The notes below the pieces were generated by a model that was not told the origin of the DNA, ran no database searches, and was given only the letters and a program-made list of their open reading frames with translations. Shown here in pieces: positions 30,226 to 40,284 of a DNA stretch of 64,000 nt. The translations under genes were made by a program, and so were the position numbers. Each line of letters opens with the position of its first letter. The stretch's first letter is position 1. Origin of the DNA: Nocardia sp. BMG111209 (GTDB taxonomy: Bacteria; Actinomycetota; Actinomycetes; Mycobacteriales; Mycobacteriaceae); contig NZ_KB907309.1 of the NCBI RefSeq assembly GCF_000381925.1, positions 682,001-746,000 of the forward strand. The letters are read 5' to 3'.

Positions 30226-31209
30226 GTGTCGTCTACTCCGACCCCGGATCCGTCCAGCGTCCGCTACGACGGCGCCTGGACACACCGGGATGTGCATGCC
30301 AACGGCATCCGGTTCCATATCGTCGAGGCGCCGGAATCGCCCGCGCGTGCCGCCTCGGGTCAGCGGGCCGGCGTCGACCCGGACGCCACCCTGGTACTGC
30401 TGCTGCACGGGTTCGGCGATTTCTGGTGGTCCTGGCGGCATCAACTGACCGGCCTGGCCGATCGGGGTCATCGGGTGGTCGCGGTCGATCTGCGCGGGTA
30501 CGGCGATTCCGACAAGCCGCCGCGCGGCTACGACGGCTGGACCCTCGCCGGTGATGTGGCCGGTCTGATCCGCGCGCTCGGCCATACCGAGGCCACGCTG
30601 GTCGGACATGCCGAGGGTGGGCTGGTGTGCTGGGCCACCGCGGTACTGCATCCGCGGCTGGTGCGGTCGATCGCCCTGGTGAGCTCGCCGCATCCGGTCG
30701 CGCTGAAGCGTGCGGTACTGCGCGACCGACGGCAACGGGCGGCGTGGCTGCCGAACTTCCTCCGGTATCAGCTACCCCGGTATCCGGAGCAATTGCTCAC
30801 CACCGCAGACGGTTTCGAGATCGAACGACTGCTGCGGGCGCGCGTGGATCCGCGCTGGTCCGGCTCGGCCGAATTCGTGGACACCGCGCGCCGGATGCGC
30901 TCGGCGATCCGGATTCCCGGCGTCGCGCACTGTGCGCTGGAGTATCAGCGCTGGGCGTTCCGCAGTCAGTGGCGGCCCGACGGCCGCCGGTTCATGTCGA
31001 TGATGCGGGAACCCGTGCGGGTGCAGGTGCTCTCGCTGTACGGCGAGACCGATCCGTACATCCTGGACACCACGGTCCGCCGCGGCCACAATCTCGCGCC
31101 GAACCGGCGGGTCGCCCAGATCCCGAGCGCGGGCCACTTCGCCCATCAGGAGAATCCGGACGCGGTGACCGCCGAACTGGCCAAACTCCTCGGCCGGCCC
31201 GGCAGCTGA
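30226..31209 (+). CDS. alpha/beta hydrolase, EphE-like, nucleophile apparently absent
   Basis: A 327-residue alpha/beta-hydrolase in the position of Rv3670 (ephE). The oxyanion region LLLHGFGDFWWSWRHQL and the strand-helix DLRGYGDSDKPPRGYDGW match epoxide hydrolases. The nucleophile elbow, which should be G-H-D-x-G, reads GHAEGG, with Ala at the nucleophile site. His of the triad is probably in SAGHFAHQENPD. It may therefore not be an epoxide hydrolase by the usual mechanism. Start is the GTG at 30226. Confidence 0.82.
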   Translation: MSSTPTPDPSSVRYDGAWTHRDVHANGIRFHIVEAPESPARAASGQRAGVDPDATLVLLLHGFGDFWWSWRHQLTGLADRGHRVVAVDLRGYGDSDKPPRGYDGWTLAGDVAGLIRALGHTEATLVGHAEGGLVCWATAVLHPRLVRSIALVSSPHPVALKRAVLRDRRQRAAWLPNFLRYQLPRYPEQLLTTADGFEIERLLRARVDPRWSGSAEFVDTARRMRSAIRIPGVAHCALEYQRWAFRSQWRPDGRRFMSMMREPVRVQVLSLYGETDPYILDTTVRRGHNLAPNRRVAQIPSAGHFAHQENPDAVTAELAKLLGRPGS

Positions 31210-31275
31210 TCCGGCCCGCACGCAAGCGATCCGGCCGCGCGGGCGACCGGCCCGCGCGGGCCGTCGATCAGCTCA
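31203..31275. terminator. GC hairpin between convergent genes
   Basis: AGCTGATC ... GATCAGCT encloses GGCCGCGCGGGC/GCCCGCGCGGGCC (one bulge). It lies between the EphE-like and MarP stops and can serve as a bidirectional terminator. The outer arm includes the last codons of both genes. Confidence 0.6.
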
Positions 31276-32461
31276 GCACGCACTCCCCGGTCCCGACGGA
31301 TTGGGTCGAACCGGTCGCGGCATCCAGATCCGCCTTCACCTCGCTGAGGGTCAGGACGTATCCGGTGTCGTCGTCGGTGACCGCGGCGCCGAAGACCACG
31401 CCCAGGATCTCACCGTCGGTATCCACCAGCGGGCCACCGGAATTACCGGCCCGCACCCGGCCGCGCACGGTGTAGACCTCGCGCTCGACGGTGCCGCTCT
31501 TGTAGATGTTCGGACCGGTCAGATCCAGGGTCTCGCGGACGCGGGCGGCACTGGCCGTGTACGGGCCGCCGCCGGGATAGCCCAGCACAATGGCGCTCTG
31601 TCCCGACTTCGCCGCCACCGCGGCCAGCGGGACGACCGGCGCGCTGAGGCCCGGGACCGCCAGCACCGCGACGTCACGGGACGGATCGAACAGCACCACC
31701 GAGGCGTCCAGCGGCCCGCGCGCGGTGTCCACCTGCACCGTGGTGGTGCCGGCCACGACGTGTGCGTTGGTCATGATCCGCTCCGGCGCCACCACGAAAC
31801 CCGAACCCTCCAGCGCGCGCTGGCAACTCGGTGCGACACCGCGGATCCGCAGCACGCTGTGCTGCAGGTTCAGTGCGACCGGGGTATCCAGCACGCTGGG
31901 ATCCGGCGGTTCGACGGCCGCGATCGGCGCGCGGCCGAACGGGCCGATCACATCCGGCAGTCCGGAGGTGTTGAGCAGCCGGGAGAATTCGTTCGGCACC
32001 CGGCGCAGCCAGTTCGGCGCGACCTCGTTGACGTCCGAGAGCACCCGGGAACCGTTGACCGCCGCGGCGATACCCGGCTGTGAGGAGGAGGCCAGCGGCA
32101 GCGCCAGCAGCCACGCGGTCACCAGCACCGCGACGCATTGCAGCGCGGCGCCCACCACGCTGTCGACGCTGCGGGTGAACGGATGCCGCATCCCCGATCG
32201 GGCGGCCCGGCCCAGCACCATCCCGGCGACCTCGCCGATGATCACCAGCGCCACGATCAGCACGACGCCGACCAGCACCCGTTTCCGGCCCTCGCTGATG
32301 TGGATGAGGATGTGCGGCGCGATCAGGATGCCCGCCACCGCCCCCAAGATCACGCCGAGGAAGGCCAGCGCCGACGCGACCGCCCCCTGCCGCCAGCCCG
32401 AGGAGGCCGCCAGCAGCGCGATGATCACGACCGCGAGGTCGAGCCACGCCGAGGAACTCAT
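31268..32461 (-). CDS. marP: acid-resistance periplasmic serine protease
   Basis: A 397-residue protein like Rv3671c (MarP). Four N-terminal membrane helices form a CvpA-like part (WLDLAVVIIALLAASSGW, ALAFLGVILGAVAGILI, VLVGVVLIVALVIIGEVAGM, LQCVAVLVTAWLLALPLA). A chymotrypsin-like protease domain follows with His in TNAHVV, Asp in DPSRDVAVL and Ser in GNSGGPL. It is needed for survival in acid and oxidative stress in mycobacteria and acts outside the membrane on peptidoglycan enzymes. Its ATG overlaps the stop of the Nudix gene as ATGA. Confidence 0.94.
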   Translation of the reverse strand: MSSSAWLDLAVVIIALLAASSGWRQGAVASALAFLGVILGAVAGILIAPHILIHISEGRKRVLVGVVLIVALVIIGEVAGMVLGRAARSGMRHPFTRSVDSVVGAALQCVAVLVTAWLLALPLASSSQPGIAAAVNGSRVLSDVNEVAPNWLRRVPNEFSRLLNTSGLPDVIGPFGRAPIAAVEPPDPSVLDTPVALNLQHSVLRIRGVAPSCQRALEGSGFVVAPERIMTNAHVVAGTTTVQVDTARGPLDASVVLFDPSRDVAVLAVPGLSAPVVPLAAVAAKSGQSAIVLGYPGGGPYTASAARVRETLDLTGPNIYKSGTVEREVYTVRGRVRAGNSGGPLVDTDGEILGVVFGAAVTDDDTGYVLTLSEVKADLDAATGSTQSVGTGECVLS

Positions 32462-33249
32462 AACGTCATCCCCACTGCCGCGAGCGAGGCCTGCAGATCA
32501 CGCACATCGTGGTGATCCCATTCCCGCTCCCATCCCGAAACCGCCAGCAGACCGGCCAGCACACCCGCGGTGAAGCCCCAGACGAGCATGCCGTCGACGG
32601 CGAACGCCGGGCCCAGGTAGCCGCGCGGATGTTTGACGACGAACCGGTTGGCCGGGTCGAGCAGGTGCGCCACCGGCACCCGGACCACCTTGGTCGCCTC
32701 CGCGGCGCTGACCACGCCGACCTCGCCGGGGGTGCGCCAGTACGCCACCACCGGGGTCACATCGAAGCCGGACACCGGCACGAAGATCTTCGGCAGCACC
32801 GCCAGCGGCTGTACCCCGCCGGGCTCGAGACCGGTCTCCTCCCGGGCCTCGCGCAGTGCGGTGCCGATCGGGCCGTCGTCGCCGGGCTCGACGCCGCCGC
32901 CGGGAAACGCGACCTGGCCACTGTGCTGGCGCAGGGTGGCCGCGCGCTGGGTGAGCAGCACGTCCGCGTCGGCGGGCAGACCACCCGTCGCGGCCGGATC
33001 CGGCCGCACCGCACCGCCGAACAGCACCAGCACCGCCGCCTGCCGCACCCGCGACGCCATCGCCGCGTACTCGTGCAGGGTGGAACGCCGGGTGAGCACC
33101 TGGTTCACCCCGGCCGGATCGGCCGGCGGCCGCTCGGCCACCCGCCGCAACCAGGGCGGGATATCGCCGGGACCGTGATGGCCCGCCACGACGATCGTCT
33201 CCTGATGCCCGTCGTGCTCCGCTATCGCCTCCGGGTCCTTGTCGCTCAT
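32458..33249 (-). CDS. Nudix hydrolase, CoA pyrophosphatase type
   Basis: A 263-residue protein like Rv3672c. The Nudix box GGGVEPGDDGPIGTALREAREETGLE is complete (GX5EX7REUXEEXGU), and LLTQRAATLRQHSGQVAFPGG before it carries the UPF0035 motif of CoA diphosphatases. It should cleave CoA or related nucleotides. Start is the ATG at 33249; overlaps tlpA-like stop as ATGA. Operon nth-thioredoxin-Nudix-marP runs leftward. Confidence 0.9.
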   Translation of the reverse strand: MSDKDPEAIAEHDGHQETIVVAGHHGPGDIPPWLRRVAERPPADPAGVNQVLTRRSTLHEYAAMASRVRQAAVLVLFGGAVRPDPAATGGLPADADVLLTQRAATLRQHSGQVAFPGGGVEPGDDGPIGTALREAREETGLEPGGVQPLAVLPKIFVPVSGFDVTPVVAYWRTPGEVGVVSAAEATKVVRVPVAHLLDPANRFVVKHPRGYLGPAFAVDGMLVWGFTAGVLAGLLAVSGWEREWDHHDVRDLQASLAAVGMTL

Positions 33250-33884
33250 GCCCGGATCCCCAGTTCCCGGTCTACCGTCACCGCGATGTCGTCCGCGTCG
33301 GCGAACGGGCGGACCACGACCTTGGCGAGGGAGCCGTCGGCCCGGATCAGCACCGAGACCGGGAGCACCGCGGGGGCCCGGACGGCGCCGCGCAGCCGGG
33401 AGTCGGTGTCCTGCACACCGGGCAGATGGACGCCCAGGTCCGCGAGGCGGGCCAGCCCGCGCGGCTCGGCCGGATCGCTGTGCACGGTCAGCACCGTGAC
33501 CGCGCCGCCGGCCCGATCGGCGTACTGCTGCAGCGCGGGCAGTTCCCGGGCGCACGGCTGACACCAGTAGGCCCACAGGTTCAGCAGCGCGGGACGACCG
33601 GCGAGCGCGGTGGCGAGGTCGACGGGGGCGCCGGTGGCCAGGCATTCCAGGGTGAGGCCGGCCAGCGGGCCGGTGGTCACCGGCGGCGCCCCGGCGGCGG
33701 GGTGCGGGCAATCGGGCAGGCCCGCGGCGGCGCGTAGTTCCGTGGCGACCGCCGGAACGCTCGACGCGGCGGGAACCGTCGCGACGGAGCGGTGCTGGTC
33801 ACGCGGCCACACCGCGACCGCGAGCGCGACCACCGCCACGACGGCGACCAGCGTCCAGCGCCACGCCGGGGGGAAAGCTCTCAC
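33246..33884 (-). CDS. membrane-anchored thioredoxin-like (TlpA/ResA) protein
   Basis: A 212-residue protein like Rv3673c. One N-terminal membrane helix ([17 protein letters not shown]) anchors an outside TlpA-like domain with the active site WCQPC in [16 protein letters not shown]. It should reduce or exchange disulfides of exported proteins. The GTG at 33884 overlaps the nth stop as GTGA, which fixes the start. The pair of Cys before the domain (LPDCP, LECLA) may form a further disulfide. Confidence 0.89.
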   Translation of the reverse strand: MRAFPPAWRWTLVAVVAVVALAVAVWPRDQHRSVATVPAASSVPAVATELRAAAGLPDCPHPAAGAPPVTTGPLAGLTLECLATGAPVDLATALAGRPALLNLWAYWCQPCARELPALQQYADRAGGAVTVLTVHSDPAEPRGLARLADLGVHLPGVQDTDSRLRGAVRAPAVLPVSVLIRADGSLAKVVVRPFADADDIAVTVDRELGIRA

Positions 33885-34729
33885 CGGCCCACCAGTTCGA
33901 GCAGGTGCGGCGCTTCGGGCCCCTTCACCAGCGCGGCGGCGGTGGCCGGATCGGTCGGCCCGGCGCCGAAGGACGGGCAGTCCTTGGCAAGCACGCAGAC
34001 ACCGCACGCCGGTTTCCTGGCATGGCACACGCGGCGACCGTGGAAGATCACCCGATGCGACAGCATGGTCCAGTCCTTGCGCTCGATCAGCGCGCCGACG
34101 GCGTGCTCGATCTTCACCGGATCGTCCTCGGTGGTCCAGCGCCAGCGCTGCACCAGCCTGCTGAAGTGGGTGTCGACCGTGATTCCCGGCACATCGAAGG
34201 CATTGCCGAGGATGACGTTGGCGGTCTTGCGGCCGATGCCCGGCAGCCGGACCAGCTCCTCCAGCGTGCGCGGCACCTCGCCGTCGAATTTCTCCAGCAG
34301 CGCCCGGCCCAGCCCCATGAGCGAGTTGGCCTTGTTCCGATAGAAACCGGTCGGCCGGATGTACTCCTCGAGTTCGGTGCGATCGGCCTCGGCGTAGGCG
34401 CGGGCATCGGGGTAGCGGGCGAACAACGCGGGGGTGGTCAGATTCACCCGCACATCGGTGCACTGCGCGGAAAGGATGGTGGCGACCGCCAATTCGAGCG
34501 GATCACCGAAATCGAGCTCACAGTGCGCGTCCGGGAAGGCCACGGTCAGCGACCGGTACATGCGCCGCGCGCGGCGGACCAGCCCGAGACGGGTCTCGTC
34601 GGTGAACCGGCCGGCCGGCGCCTGCACCTTGCCGCGGCGGGCCGGGGTGGCGGGAGCCTCGGGCGCGGCATCATCGGACGTCGTAACCGGTTCGTGCCCG
34701 TTCGCGGCGGCGGATCTGGGTAAACGCAC
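33881..34729 (-). CDS. nth: endonuclease III
   Basis: A 282-residue base-excision DNA glycosylase/AP lyase. The helix-hairpin-helix [14 protein letters not shown] holds the catalytic Lys; the catalytic Asp is in VDTHFSRL; and the C-terminal iron-sulfur ligands are C-x6-C-x2-C-x5-C ([17 protein letters not shown]). It removes oxidised pyrimidines. Start is uncertain: the GTG at 34729 is chosen; an ATG at 34810 is in frame. The first ~45 residues are Ala-rich and probably disordered. Confidence 0.95.
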   Translation of the reverse strand: MRLPRSAAANGHEPVTTSDDAAPEAPATPARRGKVQAPAGRFTDETRLGLVRRARRMYRSLTVAFPDAHCELDFGDPLELAVATILSAQCTDVRVNLTTPALFARYPDARAYAEADRTELEEYIRPTGFYRNKANSLMGLGRALLEKFDGEVPRTLEELVRLPGIGRKTANVILGNAFDVPGITVDTHFSRLVQRWRWTTEDDPVKIEHAVGALIERKDWTMLSHRVIFHGRRVCHARKPACGVCVLAKDCPSFGAGPTDPATAAALVKGPEAPHLLELVGR

Positions 34730-34840
34730 CCGTCCACCATACGGAACCCCACCGACGGCCGCGCCGGTAGCGGGTGCGAGCGCGTGCGCACATCGACCGC
34801 CGTGTTCCATCCGAGACCTTCTCAGTGTTTACTCCTCCGT

Positions 34841-35083
34841 ATGCAAGGACTCGCTGTGGTGCTCTTCCCGGTGGTGCTGATGCTGTTCGCGCTGTTCATG
34901 GAACGGGTCGAGAACCGGCTACGCAAGTTGCTCGAGCCCGAGGAAGAGGTACAGCAGTACCTGGACCGCGCCAGCAACGCCGAGGTCAACGAGCTGGCGA
35001 AGCTCGGTGTACCCCCCGCCGCCACGAGGATGCGCCGCACCCGCGCCAGGGAAGACGAACTGGACGTCGCACAGGCCAGCTGA
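34841..35083 (+). CDS. small single-helix membrane protein (Rv3675 position)
   Basis: An 80-residue protein: MQGLAVVLFPVVLMLFALFM is a membrane helix, then a charged amphipathic region (ERVENRLRKLLEPEEEVQQYLDRASNAEV) and a basic tail. It lies divergent from nth and upstream of crp. Function unknown; Rv3675 occupies this place in M. tuberculosis. Confidence 0.75.
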   Translation: MQGLAVVLFPVVLMLFALFMERVENRLRKLLEPEEEVQQYLDRASNAEVNELAKLGVPPAATRMRRTRAREDELDVAQAS

Positions 35084-35166
35084 CACCGCTCCGGCCGGTC
35101 GGCGCCCGCGGACATCCGCCGCGGGAACCCTGAAGGCACCTCGTACGTTGCACGAACCGCACGTTA

Positions 35167-35182
35167 CGTGGTGTCTGTCACT
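35167..35182. promoter_or_regulatory. possible Crp site upstream of crp
   Basis: CGTGG, six bases, TCACT: seven of ten positions agree with the mycobacterial Crp consensus TGTGA-N6-TCACA. It lies about 90 bp before the crp GTG. This match is weak and could be chance. Confidence 0.3.
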
Positions 35183-35270
35183 ACGCTGTGCGCGCGCAAA
35201 GTAGACTGCACTGTCGGCCGAATCGCTACGGTCCGGAGGACAGAGCCAATCGTCGGATAGGAGCACATTC

Positions 35271-35945
35271 GTGGACGAGGCCCTCGCCAGAGCAGGCATC
35301 TTCCAAGGCGTCGAGCCCACCGCGGTCGCGGCTCTCGCCAAACAGCTGGAGCCGGTGGACTTCCCCCGTGGCCATGTCATCTTCAACGAGGGTGAACCCG
35401 GCGATCGGCTCTACATCATCACATCGGGCAAGGTGAAGATCGGCCGCCGTTCTCCGGACGGACGCGAGAACCTGCTCACCATCATGGGCCCGTCGGACAT
35501 GTTCGGCGAGCTGTCCATCTTCGACCCGGGCCCGCGCACCTCGACCGCGACCACGGTCACCGAGGTCCGTGCCGTCACGATGGATCGCGACGCGCTCAAG
35601 GCCTGGATCGATCAGCGTCCCGAGATCGCCGAGCAGCTGCTGCGTGTGCTCGCCCGCCGGTTGCGCCGCACCAACAACAACCTGGCCGATCTGATCTTCA
35701 CCGACGTGCCCGGCCGCGTCGCCAAGGCGCTGCTGCAGCTGGCACAGCGCTTCGGCACGCAGGAGGCCGGCGCGCTGCGGGTCACCCACGACCTGACCCA
35801 GGAGGAGATCGCCCAGCTGGTCGGCGCCTCGCGCGAGACCGTGAACAAGGCGCTCGCCGACTTCGCCCACCGCGGCTGGCTGCGGCTGGAGGGTAAGAGT
35901 GTGCTGATCACCGATTCGGAACGGCTGGCTCGCCGGGCTCGATAG
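35271..35945 (+). CDS. crp: cAMP receptor protein family regulator (Crp/GlxR)
   Basis: A 224-residue protein equivalent to Rv3676. The N-terminal cyclic nucleotide domain has [18 protein letters not shown] (phosphate-binding cassette, Glu-Leu and Arg-Thr-Ser), a long dimer helix, and the [33 protein letters not shown]. It is a global regulator of carbon and redox genes. GTG at 35271 has AGGAGC upstream. It is the likely binder of the TGTTA-N6-TCACA site at the whiB4 promoter. Confidence 0.95.
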   Translation: MDEALARAGIFQGVEPTAVAALAKQLEPVDFPRGHVIFNEGEPGDRLYIITSGKVKIGRRSPDGRENLLTIMGPSDMFGELSIFDPGPRTSTATTVTEVRAVTMDRDALKAWIDQRPEIAEQLLRVLARRLRRTNNNLADLIFTDVPGRVAKALLQLAQRFGTQEAGALRVTHDLTQEEIAQLVGASRETVNKALADFAHRGWLRLEGKSVLITDSERLARRAR

Positions 35946-35969
35946 TTTCGCGCCCGGCTCGCCGGACGA

Positions 35970-36761
35970 TCAGTTCCGGCCGCGCAGATACGACAGTTGT
36001 GCCTGCACCGAGTGCTGCGCGACCGGCCACAGGCTCTTGTCCACGTCCGCGTAGACCCGCTCCACCACCTGCTCCGGGGAGGCGTCGGCGCCGAGCACTC
36101 GCAGCGCCTCCCGGATCTGGTCGAGGCGCTCCCGCCGATGCCGGATGTAGTACCGCAGAACCGGGTCCGCGGCGGGATGATCCGGACCGTGGGCGGGCAG
36201 CAGCGCCCGCCCGTCGGCCACCTCCACGAGCTGGTCCATCGAATCCAGGTAGTCGCCGAGGGCGCCGTCGCGGGCTTCCAGCACGGTGGTGCCGCTGCCG
36301 AGCACGGTATCGCCGGTGAGCACCGCGTCGTCGAGCAGGAAGCTCACCGAATCCTCGGTGTGCCCGGGGGTGGCCACCACCGTGATCCGCAGGCCCGCCG
36401 CCTCGACGACCTCACCGTCGGTGAGCGCCGTCACCTCGCCGCGCAGGAAGCGGGGATCCACCGCGCGCACCGGCGTCCCGGTCAGCTCGACCAGCCGATC
36501 GATACCGTCGGTGTGGTCGGGATGGTGGTGGGTGATCAGGGTGAGCGCGATCGAACCTCCGGTCGCCCGCACGATCGCGTCGGTGTGCGCGTGATCCTCC
36601 GGCCCCGGATCGACCACGACGTACTCGGATCCTCCGGGCGCCCGGAGGATCCAGGTGTTCGTGCCGTCCAGCGTCATCTGGCCCGGGTTGTTCGCGAGCA
36701 GCACCGAGGCGGTCTCGGTGACGGCACGCAACTGCCCGTACGCGGGATGAGTGAGGGTCAT
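35970..36761 (-). CDS. metallo-beta-lactamase-fold hydrolase (Rv3677c type)
   Basis: A 263-residue enzyme. The metal motif [10 protein letters not shown] is followed by His in TPGHTEDS, Asp in LTGDTVLG and a final His in LPAHGPDHP. The DGTNTWIL start is as in glyoxalase II or LACTB2-like proteins. Substrate unknown (thioester or RNA). Start at 36761 (MTLTHPAY). Downstream of the RidA gene in one leftward operon. Confidence 0.88.
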   Translation of the reverse strand: MTLTHPAYGQLRAVTETASVLLANNPGQMTLDGTNTWILRAPGGSEYVVVDPGPEDHAHTDAIVRATGGSIALTLITHHHPDHTDGIDRLVELTGTPVRAVDPRFLRGEVTALTDGEVVEAAGLRITVVATPGHTEDSVSFLLDDAVLTGDTVLGSGTTVLEARDGALGDYLDSMDQLVEVADGRALLPAHGPDHPAADPVLRYYIRHRRERLDQIREALRVLGADASPEQVVERVYADVDKSLWPVAQHSVQAQLSYLRGRN

Positions 36762-36849
36762 TGCTCGTCCTAACGCGCGTGGGGCCGCAACGCCCCTGTG
36801 CTCCAACGACTTCCAGTATCCGCGTCCGAACCGGAGCCGGCCGTCCGGG

Positions 36850-37320
36850 CTACCGGACCTCGACGATCAGCTCCACCTCGACCGGGGTGTCGCGCGGCAG
36901 TTCCGCCACGCCGACCGCGGAACGAGCGTGCTTGCCGGCGTCGCCGAACACCTCGCCCAGGAATTCGGAGGCGCCGTTGATCACCACCGGCTGATCGCCG
37001 AATCCGGGTGCGGAGGCGACGAAACCGACCACCTTCACCACCCGTACGACCTCGTCCAGGCCGACCAGATCGTGCACGGCCGCGAGCGCGTTCAGCGCGC
37101 ACAGCCGGGCGGCCTCGGCCGCCTGCTCGACACTCACCGCGGCGCCGACCTTGCCGGTCACCGGCAGCGCGCCGTTCACGAACGGCAACTGCCCGGAGGT
37201 GTAGACCAGCGAACCGGTCCGCACGGCCGGGACGTAGGCGGCCAGCGGCACGACGACCGGCGGCACCTCCACCCCGAGCCGCTCCAGATTCTCCCGCCAG
37301 GCGGTCGCGGCGGCGCCCAT
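36850..37320 (-). CDS. RidA family protein
   Basis: A 156-residue YjgF/YER057c/RidA protein in the position of Rv3678c. The core [43 protein letters not shown] and the [18 protein letters not shown] end are as in RidA, although the active-site Arg is in KHARSAVG. RidA proteins deaminate reactive enamines/imines. Its ATG and the DUF4177 stop overlap as TGATG. Confidence 0.9.
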   Translation of the reverse strand: MGAAATAWRENLERLGVEVPPVVVPLAAYVPAVRTGSLVYTSGQLPFVNGALPVTGKVGAAVSVEQAAEAARLCALNALAAVHDLVGLDEVVRVVKVVGFVASAPGFGDQPVVINGASEFLGEVFGDAGKHARSAVGVAELPRDTPVEVELIVEVR

Positions 37321-37484
37321 CAGTTCTTCGCTCGCTTCAGGTACGCGACATGCTGCTCGCCGGTCGGGCCGGGGAGCACCGTGACCAGCTCCCAGCCGTC
37401 GGCTCCCCACTGGTCCAGGATCTGCTTGGTCGCGTGCGTCAGCAGCGGCACGGTCGCATATTCCCACACGGTCGCATCACTCAT
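37320..37484 (-). CDS. DUF4177 protein
   Basis: A 54-residue protein (MSDATVWEYATVPLLTHATK start) with the DUF4177 pattern WEY..VPL....K.ILDQWG.DGWELV.V, as in Rv3678A. It is translationally coupled to the RidA gene. Function unknown. Confidence 0.85.
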   Translation of the reverse strand: MSDATVWEYATVPLLTHATKQILDQWGADGWELVTVLPGPTGEQHVAYLKRAKN

Positions 37485-37656
37485 GCCGCAGAGCGTATCG
37501 GTGACCGGCGGCACCGAGAACCCCTGGGCTCACCCGGATCACGATCGAACCCGTCCCCCGAGCACATCACGGAACGCCATCGCCGCGGTTGTGGTCTACC
37601 AGACACTGGCGCGATCCCGTGTCCGGCGGATTTGAACCAGTTATAGGCTCGCGGAC

Positions 37657-38715
37657 GTGGGAGTACCGACGACGGTGCCCGTTTCGGTGGAGGCGGGGCA
37701 GGAACGAGGCTGGCCGGACCGAGCCGACAAGGCGCGGCTGCACTACGTCACCGGCAAGGGGGGCACCGGGAAATCCACGGTCTCCGCGGCGCTGGCGCTG
37801 GCGCTGGCCGCGGGTGGGCGCCGGGTGCTGCTGGTGGAGGTGGAGGGCCGGCAGTCGATCGCGCAGCTGTTCGACCTGCCACCGCTGCCACCGACCGAGA
37901 CCAAGATCGCGACCGCCGACGGTGGCGGCGAGGTGATGGCGCTCGCCCTCGATATCGAGCACGCCTTCCTGGAATACCTGGACATGTTCTACAACCTGGG
38001 CTTCGCCGGTCGTGCGATGCGCCGCATGGGCGCCGTCGAATTCGTCACCACGATCGCGCCGGGCCTGCGGGACGTCATCCTCACCGGCAAGATCAAGGAG
38101 TGCGTCGTCCGCACCACCAGGACGGGCACCGGCAAGGACGCGGTGTCCCGGCCGGTCTACGACGAGATCGTGGTGGACGCCCCGCCGACGGGCCGGATCG
38201 CCGGTTTCCTGGACGTCACCAAGGTGATGGCCGAGGTCGCCAAGGGCGGCCCGATCGCCTCCCAGGCCGAGGGGGTGTCCACGCTGCTGCATTCGGATCA
38301 GACCGTGATCCATCTGGTCACGTTGCTGGAGGCCCTGCCCGTACAGGAGACCGCCGACGCCGTCGCGGAGTTGACCGCCGGCGACTTCCGGATCGGCGCG
38401 GTGATCGTGAACCGCGCCGCCACCGGCTATCTGCCGACCGACCTGCGCGCCCGCGCCGCCGCCGGCGATATCGACGCCGACGCGATCCGCGCGGAACTCA
38501 CGGCCCAGGGAATCACCCTGTCCGACGAGGACTTCCGCGGCCTGCTGCGGGAGACCGTGGAGCATTCCGCCGCGCTGCGGGCCCAGGACGACAGCGCGAT
38601 CGAACTCGCCGAGGTGGCGGGCAGCCGCCTGTACCTGACCTCGCTGCCGGGCGGTATGGACCTCGGCGGCCTGTACGAGCTCGCGGAGCAGCTCACGACG
38701 CAGGGGGTTCGCTGA
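37657..38715 (+). CDS. ArsA/GET3-like ATPase, first of a pair (Rv3679 type)
   Basis: A 352-residue soluble ATPase with deviant Walker [12 protein letters not shown], the switch region [15 protein letters not shown] and a C-terminal [12 protein letters not shown]. The pair Rv3679-Rv3680 (Bag system) forms a complex in M. tuberculosis that is reported to sense glycerol and nutrient status. It is not accompanied by arsenic genes, so the arsenite role is unlikely. GTG start at 37657; coupled to the next gene. Confidence 0.9.
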   Translation: MGVPTTVPVSVEAGQERGWPDRADKARLHYVTGKGGTGKSTVSAALALALAAGGRRVLLVEVEGRQSIAQLFDLPPLPPTETKIATADGGGEVMALALDIEHAFLEYLDMFYNLGFAGRAMRRMGAVEFVTTIAPGLRDVILTGKIKECVVRTTRTGTGKDAVSRPVYDEIVVDAPPTGRIAGFLDVTKVMAEVAKGGPIASQAEGVSTLLHSDQTVIHLVTLLEALPVQETADAVAELTAGDFRIGAVIVNRAATGYLPTDLRARAAAGDIDADAIRAELTAQGITLSDEDFRGLLRETVEHSAALRAQDDSAIELAEVAGSRLYLTSLPGGMDLGGLYELAEQLTTQGVR

Positions 38716-39878
38716 TGACCACGCCCGGCACCACGCCCGTCCTGGACATCGCGCGGATCATCGCCGATCCCGAGGCCCGGGTGGTCGTGTGCTGCGGCTC
38801 CGGCGGCGTCGGCAAGACCACGACGGCCGCCGCGATCGCGTTGCGGGCCGCGGAATCCGGCCGCAAGGTGGTGGTGCTGACCATCGATCCGGCCCGCCGG
38901 CTGGCCCAGTCGCTGGGGGTCGACGATCTCGGCAACAGCCCGCAGCGGGTGCCGCTGGGCCCGGAGGTGCCGGGCGAACTGCACGCGATGATGCTGAACA
39001 TGCGCCGCACCTTCGACGAGATGGTGCTGGAACACGCCAGCCCCGAGAAGGCCGAGCAGATCTTCGCCAATTCGTTCTATCAAGCGATCGCCTCATCGTT
39101 CGGCGGTACGCAGGAGTACATGGCGATGGAGAAGCTGGGCCAGCTGGTGGGCCGGCGGGAGTGGGATCTGGTCGTGGTCGACACCCCGCCGTCGCGCAAC
39201 GCGCTGGATTTCCTGGACGCGCCGAAGCGGCTGGGCACCTTCCTCAACGGAAGGATGATCCGCGTGATCATGGCGCCGGGCCGCGGGGTCGGCAAGCTCG
39301 TGACGGGTGCGATGAGCCTCGCGGTACGCGGCGTGTCCACCATCGTGGGCGGTCAGATGCTCAAGGACGCCTCGTTGTTCCTGCAGTCGCTGGAGACGCT
39401 GTTCGGTGGCTTCCAGGCCCGCGCCGAACGCACCTACGCCATGCTGTCGCGGCCGGGCACCCACTTCCTGGTGGTCGCGGCCGCGGAACCGGATGCGTTG
39501 CGGGAGGCGTCGTTCTTCGTCGATCGGCTGTCCACGGACCGGATGCCGCTGGCCGGGCTGGTACTCAACCGGACCCATCCGGTGTGGTGTTCGCTGTCGC
39601 CGGCCCAGGCGCTGGCCGCCGCCGACCGGTTGAGTCCGGACGGCGCCGAAGAGCCCGCGCCGGGCGCCGACGCCGCCGCGCTCACCGCCGATGTGCTGCG
39701 TATCCATGCCGATCGGGCCATCACCTCGAAGCGGGAACAGCATCTACTGCTGCGCTTCACGGGCGCTCATCCCCGGGTGCCGATCGCCGCGGTGACGGCG
39801 CTGCCGTTCGAGGTCTCGGATCTCGAGGCGCTGCGGGTCGTCGGCGATCAGCTGACCGGTTCCCCTCCGGCCGGGTAG
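38715..39878 (+). CDS. ArsA/GET3-like ATPase, second of a pair (Rv3680 type)
   Basis: A 387-residue ATPase with Walker [25 protein letters not shown] and switch [21 protein letters not shown] at 38715 overlaps the first gene's stop as TGATG, so the two are made together. The HPVW and C-terminal regions match the Rv3680 side of the complex. A strong terminator follows. Confidence 0.9.
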   Translation: MTTPGTTPVLDIARIIADPEARVVVCCGSGGVGKTTTAAAIALRAAESGRKVVVLTIDPARRLAQSLGVDDLGNSPQRVPLGPEVPGELHAMMLNMRRTFDEMVLEHASPEKAEQIFANSFYQAIASSFGGTQEYMAMEKLGQLVGRREWDLVVVDTPPSRNALDFLDAPKRLGTFLNGRMIRVIMAPGRGVGKLVTGAMSLAVRGVSTIVGGQMLKDASLFLQSLETLFGGFQARAERTYAMLSRPGTHFLVVAAAEPDALREASFFVDRLSTDRMPLAGLVLNRTHPVWCSLSPAQALAAADRLSPDGAEEPAPGADAAALTADVLRIHADRAITSKREQHLLLRFTGAHPRVPIAAVTALPFEVSDLEALRVVGDQLTGSPPAG

Positions 39879-39910
39879 CGGAATGCGCGCGGACGGGATG
39901 CGCGCAAAAA

Positions 39911-39943
39911 GACACGGTCCGAGCCCCGTGCGGGCTCGGACCG
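39911..39943 (-). terminator. terminator of whiB4 (and of the ArsA pair)
   Basis: CACGGTCCGAGCCC, loop CGTGC, GGGCTCGGACCGTG: a perfect 14-bp stem. On the minus strand it is followed directly by TCTTTTTG, a proper intrinsic terminator for whiB4; on the plus strand it can still slow readthrough. Confidence 0.85.
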
Positions 39944-39960
39944 TGGACTGCGGGGACGGG

Positions 39961-40284
39961 TTACATGGCTACCTTCTGCTGGCGCTGGGACCGGAAGAAG
40001 TCCGCCCAGGACGTGACGTCGGGATGTTGTTTGAGCAGCGCCCGGCGCTGCCGTTCGGTCATGCCACCCCACACCCCGAACTCCACCCGGTTGTCCAGGG
40101 CATCGGCACCGCACTCCATCAACACCGGGCAGTGGCGGCAGATGGTCGCTGCCTTGCGCTGCGCCGCGCCGCGCACGAACAGCTGATCGGGATCCACTTC
40201 CTTGCATCGCGCCTGGGACACCCAGGCGATCCTTGCTTCGGCCTGCTCCACGTCCAATCGAGCGATGGGGGTAGTCATGTGCAT
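39961..40284 (-). CDS. whiB4: WhiB-family iron-sulfur transcription factor (WhiB4)
   Basis: A 107-residue WhiB protein. The four cysteines are in QARCKEVD, ICRHCP and LMECGA; the G[VI]WGG turn is GVWGGMTERQRRALLKQ. WhiB4 is an oxygen- and redox-responsive DNA-binding protein in M. tuberculosis. The start is the ATG at 40284, with AAAGGGG before it (a second ATG follows two codons on). It is divergent from ponA2, as in Rv3681c-Rv3682. Confidence 0.93.
   Translation of the reverse strand: MHMTTPIARLDVEQAEARIAWVSQARCKEVDPDQLFVRGAAQRKAATICRHCPVLMECGADALDNRVEFGVWGGMTERQRRALLKQHPDVTSWADFFRSQRQQKVAM

Noticed and set aside
37657..39878. Arsenic resistance operon (two ArsA-like ATPases)
   Set aside because: No arsR, arsB or ACR3; the place matches Rv3679-Rv3680, and the ArsC-like gene is 17 kb away.
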